A stretch of 64,000 nt of DNA from Eublepharis macularius (lineage: Eukaryota; Chordata; Lepidosauria; Squamata; Eublepharidae), in assembly GCF_028583425.1 (NCBI RefSeq), contig NC_072805.1:12658001-12722000 (forward strand), read 5' to 3'. Of this stretch, positions 59,501 through 64,000 are shown piece by piece. The notes under the pieces are model-generated. The model did no database searches. It was not told the DNA's origin and was given only the letters and a program-made list of their open reading frames with translations. The first letter of the stretch is position 1, and each line of letters begins with the position of its first letter. Position numbers and translations under genes: made by a program.

Positions 59501-61875
59501 TTGTAAACCACTCTGAGTGGGTGTTAAGTCATCTTGTAGGGCAGTATATAAATTGAATGTTATTGTTATTATTTGTTATTATTGATCGATGGAAAGCCAT
59601 ACAGCTGTGCATCAGATCTTCACAGCTATAACAGATATCAAAGAGTGTATGTGTGTTGAGTCCTGAAGCACTCTGCCTCATACATTTCTGTGCCCCTAAA
59701 TTTGGCACTGATCCATTGTCCATACCCTTCCCAAGGCACAGGGGCAAATAACATTTTGTCACGTAATGGCCCTCATTTCTACTTTTTTATGATGGGCAGG
59801 AAAGTGACTTGTGCAAAGACTCACTTTTCCCAAATAAAAGTTCCCAGGTCAGCCAAGGTATCAACTTAGATGTCATTCCCCCCTCCCGCTTCCACCGCTA
59901 GACTGTTTTCGTCTAGAGAAGGATAAGGTCAGCAGGTCAAGAAGACTTTATATCATCATTATTATAAGAATGAATATTTTAAGCACAAATTATTCTAAGT
60001 GGTATTGTTAGAGTGGGATCGATTTAATACTTAATTGCTTATGCCTTCTGCAGAACTTGATTTGCCTACTAGCCAACAATAGACAAGTTCAGATTTCAAT
60101 GTGACACAGGATTCATTCCCTATTATTCATTTTAATTGCCTGGATGGGTTGCTGCATCACAGCTGTTGGATTTATGTCTAAAGATGGTTACGTATCAGCA
60201 ACTGTTCATTTATTTATATGGCATCTACTTAGAGATCACCCCTTTGCTTCCTCCCAAGAACTGTGATACTGTAGAGGTGGCAGAGGCCCCTGCTAACCAC
60301 ATTACAGCCCTGCTTGCTTATCCTCTGCTAATCAAAATCACCACCACCCAATGCTGTTATTAGTGCTACCATGGGGAAAAGGCACGTTTTAAAGACCTTG
60401 GCTTTTCCCTTTAACATGCTAGAAGCATCCATCCTCCAACACTTTGATTAGTGAAATCACACAGGTTTGATGGGTTAAATGCCCTTCCCTGCTTGTCCCT
60501 GTCCAAACAGGACTGAGCACACCTCATTTAACTTTTTAAAGAGGGATGGAGATCTGTTTGATCCTGTCCAAAGGAGAGAACAAGAATCAAGTTCTTACCT
60601 CCATAAATTCAGCACTGGAGCCAACGTGCTGTCGGAAACACAGCAGGAAATTCTCCTCCGTGGGCAAGATCTGTGCCAGCTGGTGGATGGGGAGACCAAT
60701 ACAAATCAGTGAGGAAGTGTAAATGCATGCGCGCGCACCCTTTCCATCTGCCTTGCTTTGCCATTTTGGGAGTGGGCAGGGCTTTTTTTCAGCAGGAACG
60801 CAGTGGAACGGAGTTCCGGAACCTCTTGAAAATGGTCACATGGCTGGTGGCCCCGCCCCCTGATCTCCAGACAGAGGGGAGTTGAGATTGCCTCACTGCA
60901 CCTCTCCTTTTGCAGGCCAGTTTTATCTGTCCTCATTTTCTTTATCTGTCCTCTCCTTCCTAAACTCCATGGCTGACCTAGAAAAAGGCTGAAATGGTGC
61001 AAGGAAATAAAGGAGGCAAATGATAAAAAGGCCCACTTTGCATAATACAGCTCAACTAGTGTAGAGGACAAACGCTGTCCAGAGCCCTGGCGTTTCTCAT
61101 GTTCCATTGCCCACTGCCCCCCAGAGTTGTGTAGGAGTTCACGGCATTCACAGCACACGAGAACCACTTTGCTTGTAACTTGAATGGAAACAAACAAACA
61201 ACAATTCCGGGAATCCACAATTAATAACAATTAATAACAATTCATTTACTTTTTATAGTGCAAAAGTGCCAGTGTGCAAAGTGCAAAGATACAGAACAAT
61301 AAATAAATACAATGAGAACTTTTGTTTCTTGTGTCCAATATGTCATAAAATCACGATGTCCAGAAGGGGATAACATGAAAACCCACAATGGGGACTAAAC
61401 ACAGAGTCACAATACTGCATGGACGATGACCCCAGTCCAAATTGAAATGAAATCCAAACGTGCCGACGGGATTATGCGAGCATCTTATACAATTCCCATT
61501 TCGTATAGATCATACTTCTTCCTGGGCACAGTTAATTCTGGATGGTCACCATATAAATAGATACATCAATGTGACTACGCATAATATTCTTCCCAACTTC
61601 AATACTTCAGTACATCAAAAAAATAAGAAATGTTATTAATTGTTATTAATTGTGGATTCCCGGAATTGTTGTTTGTTTGCAATCCTTACTATCCGGGCGT
61701 TTCCCTTGTTCTGCACATGTAACTTGAATGGGGCAAGGTTTGGGCTAGTGGTTCTGGCCTCATGCCCCGTGTTTCCACAGCTCACCTCGGACAGTTCAAT
61801 TCTGCCATCTGCATTCTTATCATATTTTTTCATGAATTCCTTCATCTTTTCTGCAAAGTTGACATTCTTGGATTC
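35483..61875 (-). CDS. CALB2: Calretinin, exons 3-11 (5' partial)
   Basis: Cytosolic hexa-EF-hand calcium buffer and sensor of neurons. Nine coding exons: 61786-61875, 60599-60679, 54421-54477, 53466-53543, 51629-51684, 50064-50103, 49911-49964, 48308-48379 and 35483-35599. All junctions are GT-AG and in phase, totalling 645 nt: 214 residues plus TAA, matching residues 58-271 of the human protein. EF-hand loops are visible in exon 3 ([12 protein letters not shown]), exon 5 ([12 protein letters not shown]), exon 7 ([12 protein letters not shown]) and across exons 9-10 ([12 protein letters not shown]); the sixth, in exon 11, is degenerate as in the family. [12 protein letters not shown] and the end [10 protein letters not shown] favour calretinin over calbindin-D28k. 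Exons 1-2, with EF-hand 1, are right of the window. The gene spans over 26 kb, mostly mobile DNA in intron 10. Confidence 0.95.
35985..36461. mobile_element. Non-autonomous hAT element, TAGAGATGGGC family
   Basis: Inverted ends TAGACATGGGCACAAACC and GGTTTGTGCCCATCTCTA; exact 8-bp target duplication ATCTTAAA (35977-35984, 36462-36469). Interior has repeated GGTTCGTGG motifs and TTTAAA-flanked palindromes. In CALB2 intron 10, about 390 bp from exon 11. Confidence 0.9.
36470..37896. other. CALB2 intron 10, stretch before the chromovirus
   Basis: Nothing recognised beyond a scrap of the reptile repeat near 36655-36700 (GACTCATGGAAGGTTATGCT) and a tandem GAAATCCAGGAAGC pair near 36828-36880. Confidence 0.4.
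37902..38333 (-). repeat. Chromovirus 3' LTR
   Basis: 432 bp; shares CTATGGAAGACAGGATACG and TTACACAGAAGCAATTAAAG with the 5' LTR. Plus-strand TTTATT near 37990 gives an AATAAA on the element strand. Confidence 0.93.
38410..39595 (-). pseudogene. Chromovirus integrase and chromodomain remnant
   Basis: Core motifs are split between frames: [12 protein letters not shown] (39229-39447 frame), then VISDRGIQF and [13 protein letters not shown] in the 38828-39595 frame, then a third frame (38413-38901) with [10 protein letters not shown] and a chromodomain, [10 protein letters not shown] to YLIRWRDFD. At least two frameshifts, so no functional product. Confidence 0.88.
39592..41140 (-). pseudogene. 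Chromovirus RT and RNase H remnant
   Basis: RT fingers and palm at 40703-41140 ([37 protein letters not shown]). The frame then breaks; RT connection and RNase H follow at 39592-40536 ([38 protein letters not shown]). RNase H Asp is present but the RT frame is interrupted. Confidence 0.9.
41478..42265 (-). pseudogene. Chromovirus nucleocapsid and protease remnant
   Basis: The frame at 41951-42265 holds a CX2CX4HX4C zinc knuckle ([14 protein letters not shown]). The protease region at 41478-41700 is frameshifted; in the shifted frame its active-site triplet reads Asp-Leu-Gly instead of Asp-Ser/Thr-Gly. Confidence 0.8.
42351..42522 (-). mobile_element. LINE 3'-end insertion in the chromovirus gag
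   Basis: A 172-bp AT-rich insert ending AATAAAGATTGACTGACTGAC, flanked by an 11-bp duplication TGACATAGTCC (42340-42350, 42523-42533). 5'-truncated non-LTR insertion; read forward its tail is on the right, so the insert itself probably points along the plus strand. Family not assigned. Confidence 0.75.
42534..44575 (-). pseudogene. Chromovirus gag region with long N-terminal extension
   Basis: Capsid-like segment at 42580-42861 ([31 protein letters not shown]). Upstream are open Pro/Gly-rich frames, 42836-43567 and 43694-44575, the latter beginning with a Met at 44575 just inside the 5' LTR. The N-terminal part has no domain I recognise. Frames are not continuous. Confidence 0.7.
44622..45052 (-). 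repeat. Chromovirus 5' LTR
   Basis: 431 bp partner of the 37902-38333 LTR. Differences include CATCTGG/TGTCTGG, GTAGTGGG/GTAGCGGG and a small indel near the CGACCC/CGATTTC site. Confidence 0.93.
45205..45628 (+). mobile_element. CR1 LINE 3' end
   Basis: GGAAGAACTTCCTGACAGTT through CAAGGGGTTGGACTAGATAA, CCCTTCCAACCCTATAATTC and an ATTCTATTATTCT tail: the classic CR1 3' UTR with its 8-mer tail. 5' truncated. Confidence 0.9.
45629..46100 (-). pseudogene. Gypsy/retrovirus-like gag-pol remnant
   Basis: On the minus strand a nucleocapsid-like motif near 46045-46095 ([14 protein letters not shown], with Cys where the zinc-knuckle His is expected) precedes an RT fragment at 45640-45850 ([23 protein letters not shown]). 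Most pol between them is gone. A different element from the neighbouring chromovirus. Confidence 0.65.
46244..46800 (+). repeat. Possible LTR
   Basis: Contains repeated GAGTTAACAG motifs, AATAAA near 46690 and a CAGACTCATCCTCAGGGCCA end region as seen in reptile LTRs. Ends and target duplication not fixed. Confidence 0.3.
47446..48043 (+). repeat. SINE split by a younger SINE
   Basis: Left half 47446-47596 (TAGTGGTTAGAGTGCTGGAT, CATAGGGTTGTTGTGAGGAT); right half about 47915-48043 (AACGGTTGTGGTGAGGATAA, GGGTATAAATGAATGAATAA tail). Between them lies the reverse SINE 47597-47830. Confidence 0.6.
47597..47830 (-). repeat. Sauria-type SINE
   Basis: Reverse copy: AATTTATATACCACCCTTCA, GAGGTGGGTGGGGCTGAGAG, AATCAAACCTGGTTCTCC, CTCTTAACCACTACACCA. 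Confidence 0.8.
48308..48379 (-). CDS. CALB2: CALB2 exon 10 (EF-hand 5, second part)
   Basis: 24 codons, [18 protein letters not shown] to EKNKK, completing EF-hand 5 and its exit helix. Acceptor ATCCAG, donor GTGAGT. The next intron is 12.7 kb and full of retroelements. Confidence 0.95.
48896..49467 (+). repeat. Solo LTR
   Basis: 572 bp, TGTCATGTAT...AGGACTGACA, flanked by a perfect CAGCC duplication (48891-48895, 49468-49472). TATAAA at 49219-49224 and AATAAA at 49379-49384 give U3-R-U5 order on the plus strand. No internal sequence: recombination product. In CALB2 intron 9, opposite in sense. Confidence 0.85.
49911..49964 (-). CDS. CALB2: CALB2 exon 9 (EF-hand 5, first part)
   Basis: 18 codons, [18 protein letters not shown]; the EF-hand 5 loop starts at the final Asp-Lys. 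Acceptor TACAG, donor GTACAC (weaker than neighbours). Confidence 0.93.
50064..50103 (-). CDS. CALB2: CALB2 exon 8 (40 nt)
   Basis: Short exon: completes Arg, then [13 protein letters not shown]. Acceptor TTGCAG, donor GTAAAG. Confidence 0.93.
50812..51070 (+). repeat. Sauria-type SINE
   Basis: Near-complete forward copy: TCAGTTTGGTGCAGCAGTTA, GGGACTCTAATCTGGAGAGC, GGGTTTGATTCCCC, GCGGTATATAAATTGAATG and a TTATTATT tail. In CALB2 intron 7. Confidence 0.85.
51629..51684 (-). CDS. CALB2: CALB2 exon 7 (EF-hand 4)
   Basis: [18 protein letters not shown] plus two bases of an Arg codon. The loop is complete at positions 1, 3, 5 and 12; position 9 is Cys where human calretinin has Gly. Acceptor TGCAG, donor GTAAGA. 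Confidence 0.94.
51838..51996 (+). repeat. tRNA-derived SINE (CAGACCATTGG family)
   Basis: ATATCAACTTGCCTTATACC, AGTCAGACCATTGGCCTATC, CAGGTTTTCAGGCAG, GTACCATTGAGGGCC. In CALB2 intron 6. Confidence 0.65.
52057..52612. mobile_element. hAT-like element with internal repeats, one end only
   Basis: Starts TAGGGGTGTGCAC, a hAT-type terminus. Interior is a chain of near-repeats (CAGCTGATCC, GGGTTTAAATG, TTTCCCTGC) of about 100 bp period. The right end runs into a gypsy pol fragment without a matching terminus. Confidence 0.55.
52613..52800 (-). pseudogene. Gypsy RT/RNase H fragment
   Basis: Minus-strand reading [20 protein letters not shown] then [15 protein letters not shown], the RT-RNase H junction of a gypsy element, without flanking LTRs. 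It joins the hAT-like piece on the left. Confidence 0.7.
53466..53543 (-). CDS. CALB2: CALB2 exon 6
   Basis: 26 codons, [17 protein letters not shown] to YTQTI, the helix region between EF-hands 3 and 4. Acceptor TGCAG, donor GTAAGT. Confidence 0.95.
54015..54200 (-). repeat. SINE 3'-domain family member
   Basis: TTATTTATTTAATTGTTTAC, CCTTTCTTGTTGAGACAC, AATGGATTACAGAATTAG. In CALB2 intron 5, about 220 bp from exon 5. Confidence 0.45.
54421..54477 (-). CDS. CALB2: CALB2 exon 5 (EF-hand 3)
   Basis: 19 codons with AWRKYD and loop [12 protein letters not shown]. Acceptor TATAG, donor GTGGGT, phase 0. Confidence 0.94.
54500..54980 (-). mobile_element. L1 LINE ORF2 C-terminal remnant
   Basis: Minus-strand frames read [19 protein letters not shown] and [11 protein letters not shown], typical of the C-terminus of L1 ORF2. 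Probably one element with 56995-57620, whose frames lie upstream in the same orientation. Confidence 0.6.
55016..55238 (-). repeat. Sauria-type SINE, truncated at the 5' end
   Basis: TTCGATTTATATACCTTCAG, CAGAACGGCTTACAAAG, AATCAAACCTGGTTCTCC, ending CGCTCTTAAC where a hAT half-element begins. Confidence 0.8.
55092..55442. repeat. Direct duplication, left copy
   Basis: Near-identical to 56034-56387: part of the SINE plus the first 204 bp of the TAGGGTTGCCAG hAT element. A 588-bp unrelated stretch separates the copies. Contains a CRE octamer at 55404-55411. Confidence 0.9.
55443..56030. other. Unclassified insert between the duplicated blocks
   Basis: About 588 bp, AT-rich, no coding signal; includes a near tandem of ATATATTGTTGATTATAAAG and ATATATTGTTGATTGTAAA. 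No ends or class recognised. Confidence 0.5.
56032..56179 (-). repeat. Sauria-type SINE, partial (right duplicate)
   Basis: TTATTATCTCCACAGCAATC to GTGCTCTTAAC; the remainder of the SINE (CACCACACCAAACTGG) continues at 56770-56790 after the hAT element. Confidence 0.8.
56181..56761. mobile_element. Non-autonomous hAT element, TAGGGTTGCCA family
   Basis: Ends TAGGGTTGCCAG and ATGGCAACCCTA; target duplication CTCTTAAC / CTCTTAAT (56173-56180, 56762-56769). Inserted in a SINE. GC-rich interior with CRE octamer at 56345-56352. In CALB2 intron 4. Confidence 0.88.
56873..56965. mobile_element. Short palindromic MITE
   Basis: ATCCTAAACAGAGTTACACC...GGGCTTAGAAGGGAGTAACT..GGATAGCACTGT: inverted arms of about 40 bp. 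A family common in reptile genomes; similar ends at 47257-47337 (AGTGCAATCTTATGCATA). Confidence 0.6.
56995..57620 (-). mobile_element. L1 LINE ORF2 remnant
   Basis: Minus-strand frames read [23 protein letters not shown] and then [20 protein letters not shown], as in the C-terminal half of L1 ORF2. Multiple stops and frameshifts. Confidence 0.7.
58190..58517. mobile_element. Non-autonomous hAT element, CAGGGCCGG family
   Basis: Starts CAGGGCCGGTGCACCC and ends CCCCAGCCCTG; exact 8-bp duplication TTCAGATT (58182-58189, 58518-58525). Related to 6429-6790. In CALB2 intron 4. Confidence 0.88.
58744..58944. repeat. 100-bp-arm perfect-type palindrome
   Basis: Arms 58744-58843 and 58845-58944 pair almost completely: GGCTGTATTGCCGTGGTCTT left, AAGACCACGGCAATACAGCC right, meeting at GTAGCAGCTAC. 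A lone fragment of the arm (CCAAAGACCACGGCAATAAC) is at 62551. The sequence is a common reptile repeat, possibly Penelope-like. Confidence 0.85.
59307..59583 (+). repeat. Sauria-type SINE
   Basis: GAGCCAGTTTGGTGTAGTGG, GGACTCTAATCTGGAGAACC, a triplicated CAGAGCTCTCT motif, GCAGTATATAAATTGAATG and a TTATTATT tail. Full-length forward copy in CALB2 intron 4. Confidence 0.85.
60599..60679 (-). CDS. CALB2: CALB2 exon 4
   Basis: 27 codons, [13 protein letters not shown] to SSAEFME, the linker and the entering helix of EF-hand 3. Acceptor CACCAG, donor GTAAGA. A truncated hAT element starts about 100 bp upstream. Confidence 0.94.
60778..60892. mobile_element. Truncated hAT element, CAGGGCTTTTTTC family
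   Basis: One end (CAGGGCTTTTTTTCAGCAGG) and about 115 bp, to GAGTTGAGATTGCC; the other half is missing. In CALB2 intron 3, about 100 bp from exon 4. Confidence 0.75.
61188..61717. mobile_element. 530-bp insertion with inverted ends and 14-bp target duplication
   Basis: Flanked by TGTAACTTGAATGG (61174-61187, 61718-61731). A 48-bp perfect inverted repeat, 61192-61239 against 61632-61679 (AACAATTCCGGGAATCCACA), lies at both ends with ATTAATAACA repeats. No coding sequence seen. Class uncertain; a long target duplication points to target-primed reverse transcription, possibly Penelope-like. Confidence 0.75.
61786..61875 (-). CDS. CALB2: CALB2 exon 3 (EF-hand 2)
   Basis: 30 codons starting [15 protein letters not shown] and carrying loop [12 protein letters not shown] with all liganding positions. 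Acceptor TATAG, donor GTGAGC. A 530-bp insertion ends 54 bp (plus its target duplicate) from the donor side. Confidence 0.94.
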
Positions 61876-62022
61876 CTATAAAAAGGAAAAAAAGGTCACT
61901 CCTCTGTTGCTGCTTAGCCAGAAGAACTTCCTAGCGAGGAATCAGGCCCCTTTGGGTGCATGTATTTTGCAGCAGTTCAAAACATGTTTTCATGGTGCCC
62001 AGCATCTCTCTTTCTCTCTCTT

Positions 62023-62025
<3 letters not shown>

Positions 62026-62108
<83 letters not shown>
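62026..62108. repeat. (AC)n microsatellite
   Basis: About 41 uninterrupted AC units preceded by a CT-rich tract; in CALB2 intron 2, about 150 bp upstream of exon 3. Confidence 0.98.
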
Positions 62109-62206
62109 GAGCGGAATCAAGTAGGAAACCTTTGCTGTACAAATAAAGAACTGAACATGTGATTCACCATTTCTTGTCTGTATTGCACTCAGTACATCGG
62201 TGGGCT

Positions 62207-62524
62207 CAGTGCTTTTTTTCTGGGAAAAGAGGTGGTGGAACTCGGTGGAACTCAAGACCGCACAATGACATCACTTTAGGTCAGCTGGAACAAGGGGGGA
62301 GTTTTTTAAAGTTTAAATTGCCCTCGGCGAAAATGGTCACATGGCCCCGCCCCCTGATCTCCAGACAGAGGGGAGTCTAGATTGCCCTCCGTACCAGCAG
62401 CGTGGAAGGCAATCTAAACTCCCTTCTTGTCTGGAGATCAGGGGTCGGAGCCACCGGCCATGTGACCATTTTCAAGAGGTGCCGGAACTCTGTTCCACCG
62501 TGTTCCAGCTGAAAAAAAGCCCTG
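62207..62524. mobile_element. Non-autonomous hAT element, CAGGGCTTTTTTC family
   Basis: CAGTGCTTTTTTTCTGGG start, CTGAAAAAAAGCCCTG end, exact 8-bp duplication GGTGGGCT (62199-62206, 62525-62532). Same central palindrome as 19197-19512. Confidence 0.9.
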
Positions 62525-63157
62525 GGTGGGCTTACAAGAACGCTAACATGCCAAAGACCACGGCAATAACTGAATTTGAACTCTGTGATAACAGTTCCCC
62601 CTGGGCTTCTGTAGGAATTCTGCGTGCCTCTTACCCCCTGCAGCTGCTGTTCCTCTCACCCCAAATCCCTACCTTGCTTGCTTCCTAGTCTGATCCTTTT
62701 TTCCTTTCCTGGATGTGTGGTCGCTGTTCTTGGTTTGCAAAGGGAAGCACACCAAATGAGAGTGGGTGCATCCTAAGACGGCGTCAAACAAGTGATTTTC
62801 CCAACAGCCCGATACATCAGCTTAAAGAGTGTTACAGCATCTTTGTACAAAGAGTAATATTTGGTCACCTGTATGAAGGAACTTAACTGCTGAGCAGTCA
62901 CTGAATACACAGCATGTACTTGCCAAGCTTCGCCCCACCCTGGTCTAAACCTGAGTAATATCTGGTTAAAGAGGAAATACATTTCTCTAACCATTTGATG
63001 ACATCAGGCATAGAAACCTATGGATTAAGCCACAGATCAGAGGATTATATTCAAATTCCTGTATGTTAGACAAGTGATTCTGCAGTATTTTTATTTTGTA
63101 GGCTTAAAGCAAGGTAAGGGGCCATTTGGTGCACAGCTGCATGAGATATGGAGATCC

Positions 63158-63395
63158 AGGGCTTTTTTTCTGGGAAAAGTGGTGGTGGAACTCAGTGGGT
63201 TGCCCTCAGAGTGCTGGTCACATGGCTGGTGGCCCCGCCCCCTGATCTCCAGACAGAGGGGAGTTGAGATTGCCCTCCGCGCCATGGCGCGGAGGGCAAT
63301 CTCAACTCCCCTCTGCCTGGAGATCAGGGGGCGGGGCCACCAGCCATGTGACCATTTTCAAGAGGTGCCGGAACTCCGTTCCCCCACGTTCCCTT
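63158..63395. mobile_element. hAT element, CAGGGCTTTTTTC family, one end lost
   Basis: Left end CAGGGCTTTTTTTCTGGG; the central palindrome (GAGGGGAGTTGAGATTGCCC and complement, meeting at CGCGCCATGGCGCG) is intact, but the right terminus stops at CCCCCACGTTCCC. Confidence 0.8.
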
Positions 63396-63689
63396 GGTCC
63401 TCAAAAAACTGAGGCCTGTTAATATTTCCCCCCCAAACACTCCCCCATTCAAACAAGATATCACACAGACCGTTCCTCCTGCTCTCCCCCCAGCACCCCA
63501 TCCTCTTTTTCTCAGAAAATAAGTGCCATCCTCTTTCACCCTCCCTTTCACAAACACCCTCCCTTTTCTGCGTGTGTGTCCCCTCTCCTGCACAAGCAAA
63601 GCATCCAGTACTGGCTCAAGACCTTTTGCCCCTGAGACAATATCACCACCCACTTGAGTCTCACTGTTGGTAAAGCCTGACAGGAGTCT

Positions 63690-63975
63690 TTATTGACTTA
63701 TTTACATTATTTATAGTCCTTTCTCACTGAGCCTCAAGGCAGATTACACAGTGTGCACCAGCACTGCCGATTTCAAAAACATTCCAATACAAATGTAATA
63801 GGGTATATGCTTACAAATTTGCAAAGATTTAATTAATTTAATTTATTGGACTTATTGCCCGCCCTCCCCATAAGTGGGCTCAGGGTGGATTACAACATCA
63901 ACAATCTCTAATATTTAAAAGACAAGCCGTGTTACCGACGATTCACTTTATATCCTGGTTCAGGCACAACGAGTC
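63690..63975 (-). repeat. SINE 3'-domain family, two partial copies
   Basis: TTTACATTATTTATAGTCCT, CTCACTGAGCCTCAAGGC, GATTACACAGTGTGCACC, then a second block TTATTGGACTTATTGCCCGC, CAGGGTGGATTACAACATC. Lies in CALB2 intron 2 at the window edge. Confidence 0.5.
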
Positions 63976-64000
63976 GTCAGCAACAGGGCGATGGAGAAGC

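Noticed and set aside
61960..62162. Thr/His repeat protein
   Set aside because: Translation of the (AC)n microsatellite.
61878..64000. CALB2 exons 1 and 2
   Set aside because: No segment resembling EF-hand 1 or the N-terminus was found; only hAT, SINE and microsatellite sequence.

Overview
The window is nuclear DNA of a vertebrate, most likely a squamate reptile (a gecko-like lizard is my guess, not shown). Reasons: intron-split genes with orthodox GT-AG junctions, Sauria-type tRNA-derived SINEs, a Bov-B LINE 3' end, CR1, L2 and L1 remnants, and many non-autonomous hAT elements with 8-bp target duplications. Nothing bacterial is present.

Two host genes are supported, both on the minus strand. 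GOT2 (mitochondrial aspartate aminotransferase) runs leftward from a start codon at 14649 through nine exons to 566; its exons join without a frame break (1146 nt, 382 codons), and the last exon lies left of the window. CALB2 (calretinin, EF-hand calcium buffer) is represented by exons 3 to 11, from 61875 down to the stop at 35483 (645 nt, 214 residues plus stop); exons 1 and 2 lie right of the window. The roughly 20 kb between them carries no gene I can recognise.

The most striking object lies between the two genes. A 5.9-kb LTR retrotransposon (21142-27030) has 1178-bp LTRs that look identical, a perfect 5-bp target duplication and one uninterrupted pol frame. Its domains run protease, integrase, reverse transcriptase, RNase H, with integrase before RT. 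This is the copia-like order of the unusual Gmr1 branch of Ty3/gypsy elements. It has no recognisable gag, and the pol frame runs without a stop into the 3' LTR, which carries 54-bp tandem repeats.

CALB2 introns hold the older mobile load. Intron 10 contains a 7.15-kb decayed chromovirus with a chromodomain (37902-45052, minus strand), itself hit by a LINE tail, plus a second gypsy remnant, a CR1 tail and a solo LTR. Introns 2 to 4 hold L1 pieces, SINEs, several hAT elements, a 353-bp direct duplication, a 100-bp-arm palindrome, a 530-bp insertion with inverted ends and an (AC)n tract. GOT2 introns carry a double-hairpin palindrome and a GC-rich hAT element. Consensus CRE octamers (TGACGTCA) recur inside several of the mobile elements.
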